Assembly: GCA_020723285.1 (NCBI GenBank) | Contig: DYJE01000022.1 | Location: 22,604 to 86,603, forward strand | DNA length: 64,000 bases | Direction of reading: 5' to 3' | From: Desulforapulum autotrophicum | GTDB taxonomy: Bacteria; Desulfobacterota; Desulfobacteria; Desulfobacterales; Desulfolunaceae | In this document: piece by piece, positions 53,724 to 61,325 of the stretch | How positions within the stretch are numbered: position 1 is the first letter of the stretch | How the letters are laid out: every line of letters begins with the position of its first letter | Program-made: the position numbers and the translations under genes | Notes under the pieces: model-generated | The model's input: the letters and a program-made list of their open reading frames with translations, nothing else | Database searches by the model: none | Told to the model about the DNA's origin: nothing

Positions 53724-54634
53724 CTGCACCCTCCGCATCCGCCCCCGCAACCCCCGCCGCAGCCCGAACCGCACCCGCCGCCGGAATCACTGAATGTCCG
53801 TCCTGCGTCTTGTGCATGGATCATCTGAACGGTGAAAAGGGGCGAAAGGTAGGCGTATGAGGCAAGACCCGCAAAAACGCCCGGACCGAAAAGGGAAAGG
53901 GCGAGGGCCGGATCAATGCCTTCAGGCCGGTCGTTCTTCGTGAACGACTCCTTCAGCCAGGCGAAATGCTCTTTCATCCTGATGAGGTATTTTTCTCCCA
54001 GGCGCGTCCGCTCACGGGGCCTGGGTCTCAGTGCGGCGTAGAGGATCAGGGTGAAGATCGCGAAGAGGATCACCAGGAAACCCACGGGTTTTCCTTTAAA
54101 CAGGCCATGAATCATGCGAAGAACAAAGAACACGATCATGGTGGTCACTGCGGTCCACTTTACAAGGTTTATTCGGGTCCTGTCGCTGTCGTCCTGCATG
54201 ATCTTCAGCGATTCGAACTCCCGGTAAACCGGTGCCAGATGGATGTCGATCATGGACAGGAGATCTTTGTCCGAAAACAGGGAAACGGGTGTCCGGGGTG
54301 ATTTCAGGCCCTCGTAGATCTGGTTTTCCAAGGGATCCGGGAGCGGGGTTTTTTTCTTTTCAGCCCGCTGGATCATGGCCAGCTGGCCTTTGCCAACGAC
54401 GGTGAGCTGCTTTTTCTCAATCATGGAAAACAGCGTGGTTCGCAGAACCTCGCTCGCTCCACCGGCAAGGGCGGCCAGGGCCTGGGGAGAAAACTGTGTC
54501 GGGCCCGGCATGCGGTACCCCGCTGTGCCATCCATGGTTTTCAGCAGTTTTCCTCCGATCAGACAGGCGAAAAAAAGACCGATATAGAACAGCAGAAACT
54601 CCGGTCCCGATAATCCGGGCATAAATTCAAACAT
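53720..54634 (-). CDS. TIGR04222-type membrane protein with Gly/Cys-repeat tail
   Basis: The 304-residue protein begins with a membrane helix (about residues 13-30). A cytosolic domain follows with FSPQALAALAGGASEVLRTTL and SLFSDKDLLSMIDIHLAPVY. Two more helices come at about 158-195, then a 100-residue stretch. The very end is GGGCGSGCGGGCGGGCGGC plus Ser, a Gly/Cys repeat. The layout matches the TIGR04222 domain family, whose members often end in such tails; function unknown. The downstream radical SAM/SPASM gene starts on its stop codon. I infer that the tail is modified or bears a metal; nothing in the sequence proves it. Confidence 0.82.
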   Translation of the reverse strand: MFEFMPGLSGPEFLLFYIGLFFACLIGGKLLKTMDGTAGYRMPGPTQFSPQALAALAGGASEVLRTTLFSMIEKKQLTVVGKGQLAMIQRAEKKKTPLPDPLENQIYEGLKSPRTPVSLFSDKDLLSMIDIHLAPVYREFESLKIMQDDSDRTRINLVKWTAVTTMIVFFVLRMIHGLFKGKPVGFLVILFAIFTLILYAALRPRPRERTRLGEKYLIRMKEHFAWLKESFTKNDRPEGIDPALALSLFGPGVFAGLASYAYLSPLFTVQMIHAQDAGRTFSDSGGGCGSGCGGGCGGGCGGCS

Positions 54635-54684
54635 GACACCCTCCCGTTGTCTGACCTTTTTTTACTGTTATCGGCAAACGAAAC

Positions 54685-54720
54685 ATAAAAAAAAAGGGCG
54701 CATCCCTAAAATGCGCCCTT
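54685..54720 (-). terminator. Terminator after the VWA gene
   Basis: AAGGGCGCAT and ATGCGCCCTT form a 10-bp stem with a 7-base loop. The A-tract at 54685-54695 is a T-run for minus-strand transcripts. It separates the VWA gene from the TIGR04222-type gene. Confidence 0.9.
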
Positions 54721-54743
54721 CATGATGATCAGAACCGGAAAGG

Positions 54744-56657
54744 CTATCGCACCGTGAACGTCACCGACGCGATCTCTTTGCCACTGTTGTCGCTGTCGTT
54801 GAATCGGACATCGTATACCCCCGGCGTCGTGGGGGCCGCCATTTCCTTGATGCCTTCTTTTTCGCCTTTGACATAGATGTAGCTGATGTCGTGATCGTCA
54901 TTCACATCCTCGCTGCCATGGGGAATGTTCGCAGGGATGATGCCGATCCAGGCGTTGCTTGCAAAGGCCACCGAAGACTTGAACGTCACCCACATCCGTT
55001 CGCCGGGAGCAAAGACCCCTTTGTTGAGTGAGACGCTGGCGCTGGCGTCCACCACGGTAAAGGTGACGGAAGACAGCTCGTTTCCGTTGTTGTCCGAATC
55101 GTTCAGGCGGAAATCGTAGGACCCGGTTTTGCTTGGGGCCACGAATTCGAACGTGCCGGTCTGTTTTCCGTCCAGGTATTTGTAAGCCAGATCATGGGCG
55201 TCGTTGCGGTCTTCGCTGCCATGGGGAATGTCGGAGGGAATAAGGCCGACCCAGGCGTTCTTGGCCAGCTGAACGGGGGTGTCGAAGGAGACGATGATTT
55301 TTTCTCCGGCCTGATACTCGGTTTTGGGCAGAGACACACCGGCGGAACCTTTGGTGACGGAAAACGATGTCCAGGCGATTTCAGAACCGTGGTTGTCGGT
55401 GTCGTGGAGCCTCATGTCATACTGGCCCGGCTGGGTCGGCGCGTTGAAGGCATAAGTCCCTTTGATCTTTTCCCCCAGGTATTTGTAAGCCAGATCGAAT
55501 TTGTCGTTCCGTTCTTCGTCGCCCCGTGGAATGTCCGAGGGCACGATGCCCACCCAGGCTTTGGGGCATAGGTAGGACTGGGGATGAACCGTGACCTCGA
55601 AGGGTTCGCCGCAGACCATGCGGGTCTTGTTCATCGAGAGAGTGGCTGAACCCTTGATCACGTCAAAAGTCACATAGGCCACCTCCCGGCCGTTTTTGTC
55701 CGTGTCGTTCAGGCGGAAATCGTAGCGCCCGGGTTTGCCCGGCGCGAAAAACTCCATGTCCCCGGTTTTCTTTCGGTTCAGGTATTTGTAGGCCACGTCA
55801 TGCTGGTCGTTGATTTTTTCCTCACCGTGGGGAATGTCCGAAGGAACGATGCCCACCCAGGCTTTGGGTTCATAGTTGTCCACGGTGTCGAAATGGAGCC
55901 AGATCCGTTCGCCGGCGATGAAAACGGTTTTCTGAAGGGAAAGAATGCCGGACGTCATCGGGGGGGCTGAAGGTTCCGGGGCTTTTTCCAGCACAACCGG
56001 CGGCTGATACTTGGAAACGCTTTCCAGGGCCACCTTGAACCCTTTGAGGTTGTCCGCAGGATAGTATTTCCCGTGGCCCGCTTCGGCGATGCATTCCAGC
56101 CCTTTACGTTCGCGCACGTTCACGTCGAAGCCGATGACATGGCTGACAAAGGATTTCCCCTCGGCGATGTATTTCCCGATGAGGGCGCAGGGATCCGCGT
56201 CGCAGGATTCTTTGCCGTCGCTGACAAGGACGATGGTGTTTTCGCCGGGATATTTATCGAGAATGGTGACCGCCTTGTCGAGACTCACGGTGATGGGCGT
56301 TTTTCCCGTGGGTTTCAGGGAGAGAATCTTCTGAACCATTTTATCCCGGTTGTTTTTTCCCAAAGGAACCATGTATTCCACGTCGGCGCAGTCGTCCTTC
56401 GACCGGTGGCCGTAAACGATAAGGCCCACGTTCATGGTCTGGGGGAGGCTTGAAATGTATTCACAGACGGCGTCTTTGGCCATTTCCATTTTGGACATGC
56501 CGTCAATCTGTGTGCGCATGCTTCCCGATGCGTCAAGAATCAAAAGGGTGTTGCTCTCAGCCATGGCCGAGCCCAGGAGGCAGGCCAGGGTGAGGACCAT
56601 TCCTGCGATGAACAAGCATGATTTTTTATAAGCCCGTAAGGGCCGGTGTTTAACCAT
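54744..56657 (-). CDS. Exported VWA-domain protein with four tandem C-terminal repeats
   Basis: After a signal peptide (ending about GSAMAES) comes a von Willebrand A domain (about residues 35-210). Its metal-ion site is intact: DASGSM at 42-47, the Thr in TGKTPITVSL and the Asp in VLVSDGKES. The remaining ~400 residues are four repeats of about 97 residues. Each has an Ig-like beta pattern and the block AWVGIVPSDIPHG followed by ND-x-HD-x-AYKYL and YDFRLNDTD. Related modules are known in deltaproteobacterial surface proteins. The role is probably adhesion or Ca/Mg-dependent binding in the periplasm or outside. AAAGGAGG precedes the start. Confidence 0.9.
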   Translation of the reverse strand: MVKHRPLRAYKKSCLFIAGMVLTLACLLGSAMAESNTLLILDASGSMRTQIDGMSKMEMAKDAVCEYISSLPQTMNVGLIVYGHRSKDDCADVEYMVPLGKNNRDKMVQKILSLKPTGKTPITVSLDKAVTILDKYPGENTIVLVSDGKESCDADPCALIGKYIAEGKSFVSHVIGFDVNVRERKGLECIAEAGHGKYYPADNLKGFKVALESVSKYQPPVVLEKAPEPSAPPMTSGILSLQKTVFIAGERIWLHFDTVDNYEPKAWVGIVPSDIPHGEEKINDQHDVAYKYLNRKKTGDMEFFAPGKPGRYDFRLNDTDKNGREVAYVTFDVIKGSATLSMNKTRMVCGEPFEVTVHPQSYLCPKAWVGIVPSDIPRGDEERNDKFDLAYKYLGEKIKGTYAFNAPTQPGQYDMRLHDTDNHGSEIAWTSFSVTKGSAGVSLPKTEYQAGEKIIVSFDTPVQLAKNAWVGLIPSDIPHGSEDRNDAHDLAYKYLDGKQTGTFEFVAPSKTGSYDFRLNDSDNNGNELSSVTFTVVDASASVSLNKGVFAPGERMWVTFKSSVAFASNAWIGIIPANIPHGSEDVNDDHDISYIYVKGEKEGIKEMAAPTTPGVYDVRFNDSDNSGKEIASVTFTVR

Positions 56658-56823
56658 CGTGATTTCCTCCTTTGGATATTCATGATTTTGGCAGATAAAA
56701 CGCCTTAGAGTTTACCGGTCATGGGTAAAAAATCAAGAATTAATGATGATTTCCCTTTAAAAGTGTTTATCATATGGTCTAAAATACGATTTCTCAATCA
56801 CCCAAGCCATAAGGAGAAACACC

Positions 56824-57333
56824 ATGTCTCACCACGATCATAAACACCATCACCATGACGAAAAAGACAAGCACCACCACCATGATCATGACCACGGCCA
56901 TCATCACTGCGGGCACGGCCACTCCCATGATCATGGCCATCACTGCGGTCACAGCCACACCCATGATCACACTCACGCCCATGAACATGATCATCATGAC
57001 CATGGACACGATCACGATCATGATCACGGGACGGAGGGCCGGCACAGCCATGAACACAAACACAGCCACTCCCACGGGCATGACCATGACGGAGATCATC
57101 AGCACGACCACGCAGGTCACACCCCCGGCTCCATGACGTTCGAGGAGCAGCTCAAAACCCTTTTCGATCACTGGATCAGGCACAACGACAGCCATGTGGC
57201 GTCTTACAAGGACTGGGCCGAAAAGGCCAGATCCCGTCAGCTTGGGGAAACAGCGGCGCTGCTTGACGAAGTCGCCGCCCTGACGGAAAACGTCAGCCGT
57301 AAAATCGACGAAGCCCTGAAATCCATAGGGTAG
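56824..57333 (+). CDS. Histidine-rich metal-handling protein
   Basis: The first ~100 residues consist largely of His, Asp and Gly in units such as HDHDHGH and HSHDHGHHCG, with three Cys. They are followed by GSMTFEEQLKTLFDHWIRHN and a helical ~65-residue domain (HVASYKDWAEKARSR, then LLDEVAALTENVSRKIDEAL). The His part should bind nickel, zinc or similar. I know the C-terminal helical domain from His-rich proteins of anaerobes, without an assigned function. AAGGAG lies six bases before the ATG. The methyltransferase gene follows within 30 bases. Confidence 0.85.
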   Translation: MSHHDHKHHHHDEKDKHHHHDHDHGHHHCGHGHSHDHGHHCGHSHTHDHTHAHEHDHHDHGHDHDHDHGTEGRHSHEHKHSHSHGHDHDGDHQHDHAGHTPGSMTFEEQLKTLFDHWIRHNDSHVASYKDWAEKARSRQLGETAALLDEVAALTENVSRKIDEALKSIG

Positions 57334-57361
57334 GCGGACGAACCCATTGGACAGCACAGAC

Positions 57362-58234
57362 ATGAAATCCTCCATGAAAGCGTGTGAATCCGGCGGGTTG
57401 CCGTGTCCTTACGGCGACCTGCACATCTACTACATCCAGGGTGACGCCGACACGGCCGAACGGCCCATGGGTCATGACTTCATCGGCAACTGGATGGAAG
57501 ACGGTTTTTCCTTCCTGTTCTTCAGCGCTCCATCGGATTCCATCGTTGAAAAACTGCTGGCCGACCGGAAAGACCTCGCCCTCGTCGACCGTTACACCAT
57601 GAGCTACGCGGACTGGCTTGGCGAAACACCGACCACCCTGACCCTTGGCCGGTTCACGGTTTCACCGCCCTGGGAAACGGTGGATCTGTTTTACCTTCCC
57701 TGTTTTGGTGCCTATCATATGGTTCTTGATCCCGGTGTGGTGTTCGGAACAGGCACCCATCCCACCACACGGGACTGCCTGGACATGATCGAAAAAGCCA
57801 TGCAGGGAACCGACGTTCAATCGGCCCTGGATCTCGGCTGCGGAACGGGCCTTCTGTCCCTGGCCGCCGCGAAAATGAAATGCAGCGATGTGCTGGCCGT
57901 GGATTTCAACGCCCTTGCAGTGAAAACCACGGTGCGCAATATCGGACTGAACGCCCTTGAAGACCGGGTCCGGGCTGTTCAGGGGCTCGCCGAACATTAC
58001 ATCGACCACCCGGCCGACCTGCTCATCGCCAACATCCACTATGAAATCATGGCCAAAATCATCGTTTCGGAGGGTTTTCTCAAAAAAAAGCGGTTCATCC
58101 TTTCGGGGATTCTAAACAGCCAGGCGAAAGCCGTGGAAGCGGCCCTGAGCCTGCATCCGGTGAGGATTATCGAGCACCGGAGCGAAAGCGGCGTGTGGCA
58201 CACCTTTTACGGCGAAGTGCTCGATAAACCATGA
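57362..58234 (+). CDS. PrmA-like SAM-dependent methyltransferase
   Basis: PrmA methylates ribosomal protein L11. This 290-residue product has the Rossmann motif LDLGCGTGLLSLAA and DPGVVFGTGTHPTTRDCL, the PrmA-type GTGxHxTT loop. LLIANIHYEI replaces the usual (I/V)ANI(L/I) catalytic region only slightly. The N-terminal ~120 residues differ from typical PrmA and begin with a Cys-containing stretch. It may be a paralogue with another substrate, perhaps the His-rich protein before it. Starts at TTG 57347, ATG 57362 and ATG 57374 are possible; none has a strong ribosome site. The end overlaps the next gene by four bases. Confidence 0.8.
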   Translation: MKSSMKACESGGLPCPYGDLHIYYIQGDADTAERPMGHDFIGNWMEDGFSFLFFSAPSDSIVEKLLADRKDLALVDRYTMSYADWLGETPTTLTLGRFTVSPPWETVDLFYLPCFGAYHMVLDPGVVFGTGTHPTTRDCLDMIEKAMQGTDVQSALDLGCGTGLLSLAAAKMKCSDVLAVDFNALAVKTTVRNIGLNALEDRVRAVQGLAEHYIDHPADLLIANIHYEIMAKIIVSEGFLKKKRFILSGILNSQAKAVEAALSLHPVRIIEHRSESGVWHTFYGEVLDKP

Positions 58235-58665
58235 CGATCCTGCTTTTCGCCTATGGAACCCTGGCTGTTCCCCAGGTCCAGAAAGCCCTGTTCGGGAAAA
58301 CCCTCAAAAGTCATCCGGCCTGTCTTGAAAACTGGGGACGGTTTATGGGCGATGACGGCTACCTTTTTGTGAAACCCGCACCCTTCAGCCGTGTGTCGGG
58401 TCATGTCCTTCACATGACATCCGAGGATCTCTATCGCGCCGACCTTTGGGAAGACCTGACACAGTACACCCGGTTAACCGGCCTTGCCGTTGCGGATGAC
58501 GGTAAGAAAGAATCCGTTTTTTTCTACGCGAAACCTCAAGGTCAGGGTCGGCCCTGGAACAGTGGAGAACAATACGGCCTCGATCTTTCAGATATTCTTG
58601 CGGACATCCGGCGGCTGGTGTTGACGGACAATGGCCAAGCTATTCGAGGATGTCGAACAAAATAA
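58231..58665 (+). CDS. Gamma-glutamylcyclotransferase-fold protein
   Basis: The AIG2/GGCT-like fold is marked by LFAYGTLAVPQVQ at the start (the YGTL substrate loop) and DLYRADLWEDLTQYTR, whose Glu is the expected general base. The 144-residue size fits the family. Members cleave gamma-glutamyl amines to 5-oxoproline or act on gamma-glutamyl peptides. Its ATG overlaps the methyltransferase stop (ATGA), so the three genes 56824-58665 form one operon. A terminator-like hairpin lies 120 bases beyond. Confidence 0.8.
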   Translation: MTILLFAYGTLAVPQVQKALFGKTLKSHPACLENWGRFMGDDGYLFVKPAPFSRVSGHVLHMTSEDLYRADLWEDLTQYTRLTGLAVADDGKKESVFFYAKPQGQGRPWNSGEQYGLDLSDILADIRRLVLTDNGQAIRGCRTK

Positions 58666-58692
58666 AAAATTATCATGCCACGAAACAAACTG

Positions 58693-58732
58693 TTGACAAA
58701 TCATGGGTTATGTCGTTAACGTAATGGTTAAC
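58693..58732 (+). promoter_or_regulatory. Candidate promoter and operator of the AcuI/crotonase genes
   Basis: TTGACA (58693-58698) with TTAACG 17 bases on, or TAACGT 18 on. The -10 region overlaps two GTTAAC palindromes (58715-58720 and 58727-58732) spaced by six bases, an operator-like dyad. Confidence 0.45.
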
Positions 58733-58787
58733 AATGTTCGTTTTGTTTGACACCGTGCAACGCGGACCAGACATTGAAATCCCATGC

Positions 58788-58835
58788 GGCTTTGTGGCTC
58801 TTGGTAGGGGGGGAGAGGCACAAAGCCCTTTTTTT
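58788..58835 (+). terminator. Terminator or attenuator in the AcuI leader
   Basis: GGCTTTGTG-G-CTCT pairs with AGAG-G-CACAAAGCC (one G/G mismatch) and seven T follow. It is 120 bases after the upstream operon and 40 bases before the AcuI-type start. It either ends the first operon or attenuates the second. Confidence 0.7.
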
Positions 58836-58874
58836 ATTGAATGCCTTCATTTCAGACGACATCACGGAGACGCC

Positions 58875-59870
58875 ATGACAGACAGGCCATTCAAAGCCCT
58901 TGTGGTCAACGAAGAGGAAAACCGCACCTTCACACGCGGCATCGCATGGAAACAGGTCAGTGACCTTCCCGAAGGTGACGTTCTTGTCAGTGTTCACTAT
59001 TCATCCCTGAATTACAAGGATGCGCTGTCCGCTTCGGGCAACAGGGGCGTGACCCGGAAATACCCTCACACGCCGGGCATCGACGCCGCAGGGGTTGTGG
59101 AGTGGAGCGGCAGTGAAAAGTTCGGCAAAGGTGACGGCGTGATTGTTACCAGTTACGATCTCGGCATGAACACCGCAGGCGGATTCGCGGAATACATCCG
59201 AGTCCCGGAATCCTGGGTCGTGCCCCTGCCACAGGGCATGACCGCGCGGCAAAGCATGATGTTCGGCACGGCGGGCTTCACGGCGGCCCTCTCGGTATAC
59301 CGCATGATGGCCGGCGGTGTGAAGCCCGGTGACGGAGACGTCCTGGTGTCCGGGGCGTCAGGCGGCGTCGGCAGCATCGCCGTGTCCATACTCGCCCTTC
59401 TGGGGTTCAGTGTCACGGCGGTGAACGGACGGAAAGACGAAACAGACTATCTGAAACGTCTGGGGGCGAACTCCGTCATCAGCCGCGAAGAGGCGGAAAA
59501 TCCGGGTTCTCCGCCGCTTCTCAGAGAGCGCTGGGCCGGATGCGTCGACACCGTGGGCGGCGACATTCTCGCCACCGCCATCAAATCCACCCGGAGGAAC
59601 GGGGTGGTGACCTGCTGCGGCAACGCGGCGTCCTTTCAGTTGCCCCTCAATGTCTATCCGTTCATTCTTCGGGGCGTCAGCCTCGTGGGCATCGATTCCC
59701 AGGAGTGCCCCATGCCCCTTCGAACCGAGATCTGGAAATCCCTTGCGGAATCCTGGGGCCGCATCCCCATCGAGAGCTTCGTCACCGAAATCCCGCTGGA
59801 CGGGGTCAGTGAAGCCATTGACCGGATGCTGGCCGGCCAGCACAAGGGGAGGACCCTGGTAAAAATCTGA
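58875..59870 (+). CDS. YhdH/AcuI-family oxidoreductase (probable acryloyl-CoA reductase)
   Basis: AcuI/YhdH proteins are zinc-free MDR enzymes that reduce acryloyl-CoA to propionyl-CoA with NADPH. The product has SSLNYKDALSASGNRGVTRKYPHTPGIDAAG at its start in two consecutive family blocks and the nucleotide loop VSGASGGVGSIAV. CVDTVGGDILATAI and the end HKGRTLVKI also match. ATG 58875 has GGAG six bases upstream and gives 331 residues, the family length; the frame to 58734 runs through the terminator hairpin. The crotonase gene follows after 21 bases. Confidence 0.9.
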   Translation: MTDRPFKALVVNEEENRTFTRGIAWKQVSDLPEGDVLVSVHYSSLNYKDALSASGNRGVTRKYPHTPGIDAAGVVEWSGSEKFGKGDGVIVTSYDLGMNTAGGFAEYIRVPESWVVPLPQGMTARQSMMFGTAGFTAALSVYRMMAGGVKPGDGDVLVSGASGGVGSIAVSILALLGFSVTAVNGRKDETDYLKRLGANSVISREEAENPGSPPLLRERWAGCVDTVGGDILATAIKSTRRNGVVTCCGNAASFQLPLNVYPFILRGVSLVGIDSQECPMPLRTEIWKSLAESWGRIPIESFVTEIPLDGVSEAIDRMLAGQHKGRTLVKI

Positions 59871-59891
59871 AAGCTGCAAAGGATGGGCACC

Positions 59892-60719
59892 ATGACGGAA
59901 CCTGTTGTTGAATTGACCGTGATCGACCGGATCGCCATTGTCACCTTCAACCGCCCTGACCGCCGGAACGCCATGAACCGGGACGTTCTGGACCAGCTGG
60001 TCCGCGTCACGGCCAGACTGAAAAAAGAATCGCCCCGGGCCGTGATCCTCACGGGAAAAGGAGAAAAGGCCTTTTCTGCGGGATTCGATGTCAATCTGGA
60101 CAACCCCATGGCCATGGGCATGTTCGAGGCGATCAGCGGCAAGGACAGAGAAAAGGCCCAGGTGCTTGTGAACCGCCTTCGAGACGCCGTTGACGGTTTT
60201 ATCGCCCTGCCCGTGCCCATCATCGCGGCGGTGAACGGAATAGCCTACGGCGGGGGAGCGGAAATCGCCGCCCGGTGTGACATGCGGGTTGTGGGGCAAT
60301 CGGCGGTGTTCTGTTTTTCGGAGGTGACGCTGGGCCTGATGCCGGATTTCGGCGGCGGTTCCAAGCTGTCGAAACTCATCGGCCCGGCCCGGGCGGCAGA
60401 CCTGATCCTCACGGCCCGGAAAGTTCACGCGGAGGAGGCCCTGGCACTGGGACTCGCCAACCGGATCTGCGGCGACGCCGATGTCCTTGATACAGCCCTT
60501 GCCCTTGGCCGAAGCATTGCGAAAAACGGCCCACGGGCTGTGCGTTCAGCTCTTTCCGTCATCCGCCAAAGTATGAACCAGACCCTGGACGATTCCCTTG
60601 CCTACGAAAAACAACAGACCGTTTCCCTGATCCTGTCCGGCGAATGCCTTCACGGCGTCGCGGCGTTTCTTGAAAAACGCGTTCCCGATTTTCCCGATTT
60701 CGTGGAGCCTCAGACATGA
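59892..60719 (+). CDS. Enoyl-CoA hydratase/isomerase family protein
   Basis: The 275-residue crotonase has NRPDRRNAMNRDVLDQL at the start, the oxyanion loop KAFSAGFDV, and both catalytic glutamates. These are in NGIAYGGGAEIAARCDM and in FSEVTLGLMPDFGGG. Hydratase activity is therefore plausible. ATG 59892 has AAGGA at eight bases; ATG 59883 lies inside that site. With the AcuI-type gene it could interconvert acryloyl-CoA and 3-hydroxypropionyl-CoA, but other short enoyl-CoA substrates fit too. The MEKHLA gene follows after 70 bases. Confidence 0.9.
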   Translation: MTEPVVELTVIDRIAIVTFNRPDRRNAMNRDVLDQLVRVTARLKKESPRAVILTGKGEKAFSAGFDVNLDNPMAMGMFEAISGKDREKAQVLVNRLRDAVDGFIALPVPIIAAVNGIAYGGGAEIAARCDMRVVGQSAVFCFSEVTLGLMPDFGGGSKLSKLIGPARAADLILTARKVHAEEALALGLANRICGDADVLDTALALGRSIAKNGPRAVRSALSVIRQSMNQTLDDSLAYEKQQTVSLILSGECLHGVAAFLEKRVPDFPDFVEPQT

Positions 60720-60790
60720 CGGGCCTGAATCGGCCTTGACATGAGCTGTGCCGGCAGATAGATCCTTGCTGAAAAAAACAGAAAGGAGAC

Positions 60791-61276
60791 ATGAAACGGA
60801 TGACACACATCGACGAACCCTGCCCGGCCAACGATTACCATGGTGAACATGCGGAACGGATATTGTCGAGCCTGTTCCGGCTGACCGGCAGGCACCTGGT
60901 GGACCCGGCCATCAATGGCCCTGATCGTTACCGGCAGCTTTTCGAAGCGCCGTTCTGCGTGGTTTCACACAACACGGAAGCGGACCCGGTTTTCAATTAC
61001 GGCAATCGAACGGCTCTGGCACGTTTTGAGATGACCTGGGACGAATTCACGCGGCTGCCGTCCAGGCTTTCGGCGGAGCCGGGCGTCCGGGAGGAGCGGG
61101 AGCGCCTGCTGGACCGGGTGACGCGGTTCGGTTTTATCGATGACTACCAAGGTGTGCGGGTGTCTGCTTCGGGGAAACGTTTCCGGGTGGAGGATTCCAT
61201 GGTCTGGAATCTGACCGATGAAGACGGCGCGTACCGCGGTCAGGCCGCGGCGTTGTTCACATGGTCTGATTTGTGA
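60791..61276 (+). CDS. MEKHLA-domain protein
   Basis: The MEKHLA domain is a PAS-related fold first described at the end of plant HD-ZIP III proteins and also found as a stand-alone bacterial protein. The 161-residue product shows LFEAPFCVVSHNTEADPVFNYGNRTAL, LPSRLSAEP and the end block FIDDYQGVRVSASGKRFRVED, followed by GQAAALFTW. Bacterial roles are unknown; ligand sensing is assumed from the fold. GGAG lies three bases before ATG 60791 and eleven before ATG 60800. Same strand as the crotonase, perhaps one operon. Confidence 0.85.
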   Translation: MKRMTHIDEPCPANDYHGEHAERILSSLFRLTGRHLVDPAINGPDRYRQLFEAPFCVVSHNTEADPVFNYGNRTALARFEMTWDEFTRLPSRLSAEPGVREERERLLDRVTRFGFIDDYQGVRVSASGKRFRVEDSMVWNLTDEDGAYRGQAAALFTWSDL

Positions 61277-61305
61277 GGGTGAACAACCCCGTAGCCGGTT
61301 CACAA

Positions 61306-61325
61306 GGGCGATTCATGAATCGCCC
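61306..61325. repeat. Perfect 20-bp palindrome covering the GMC gene end
   Basis: GGGCGATTCATGAATCGCCC is self-complementary throughout, and a similar core is a common dispersed bacterial repeat. It lies between two convergent genes and contains the stop codon of the GMC oxidoreductase (61313-61315), so it may also terminate transcription both ways. Confidence 0.7.

Noticed and set aside
59358..60428. 356-codon open frame on the minus strand
   Set aside because: Antisense to the AcuI and crotonase genes, whose families are certain.
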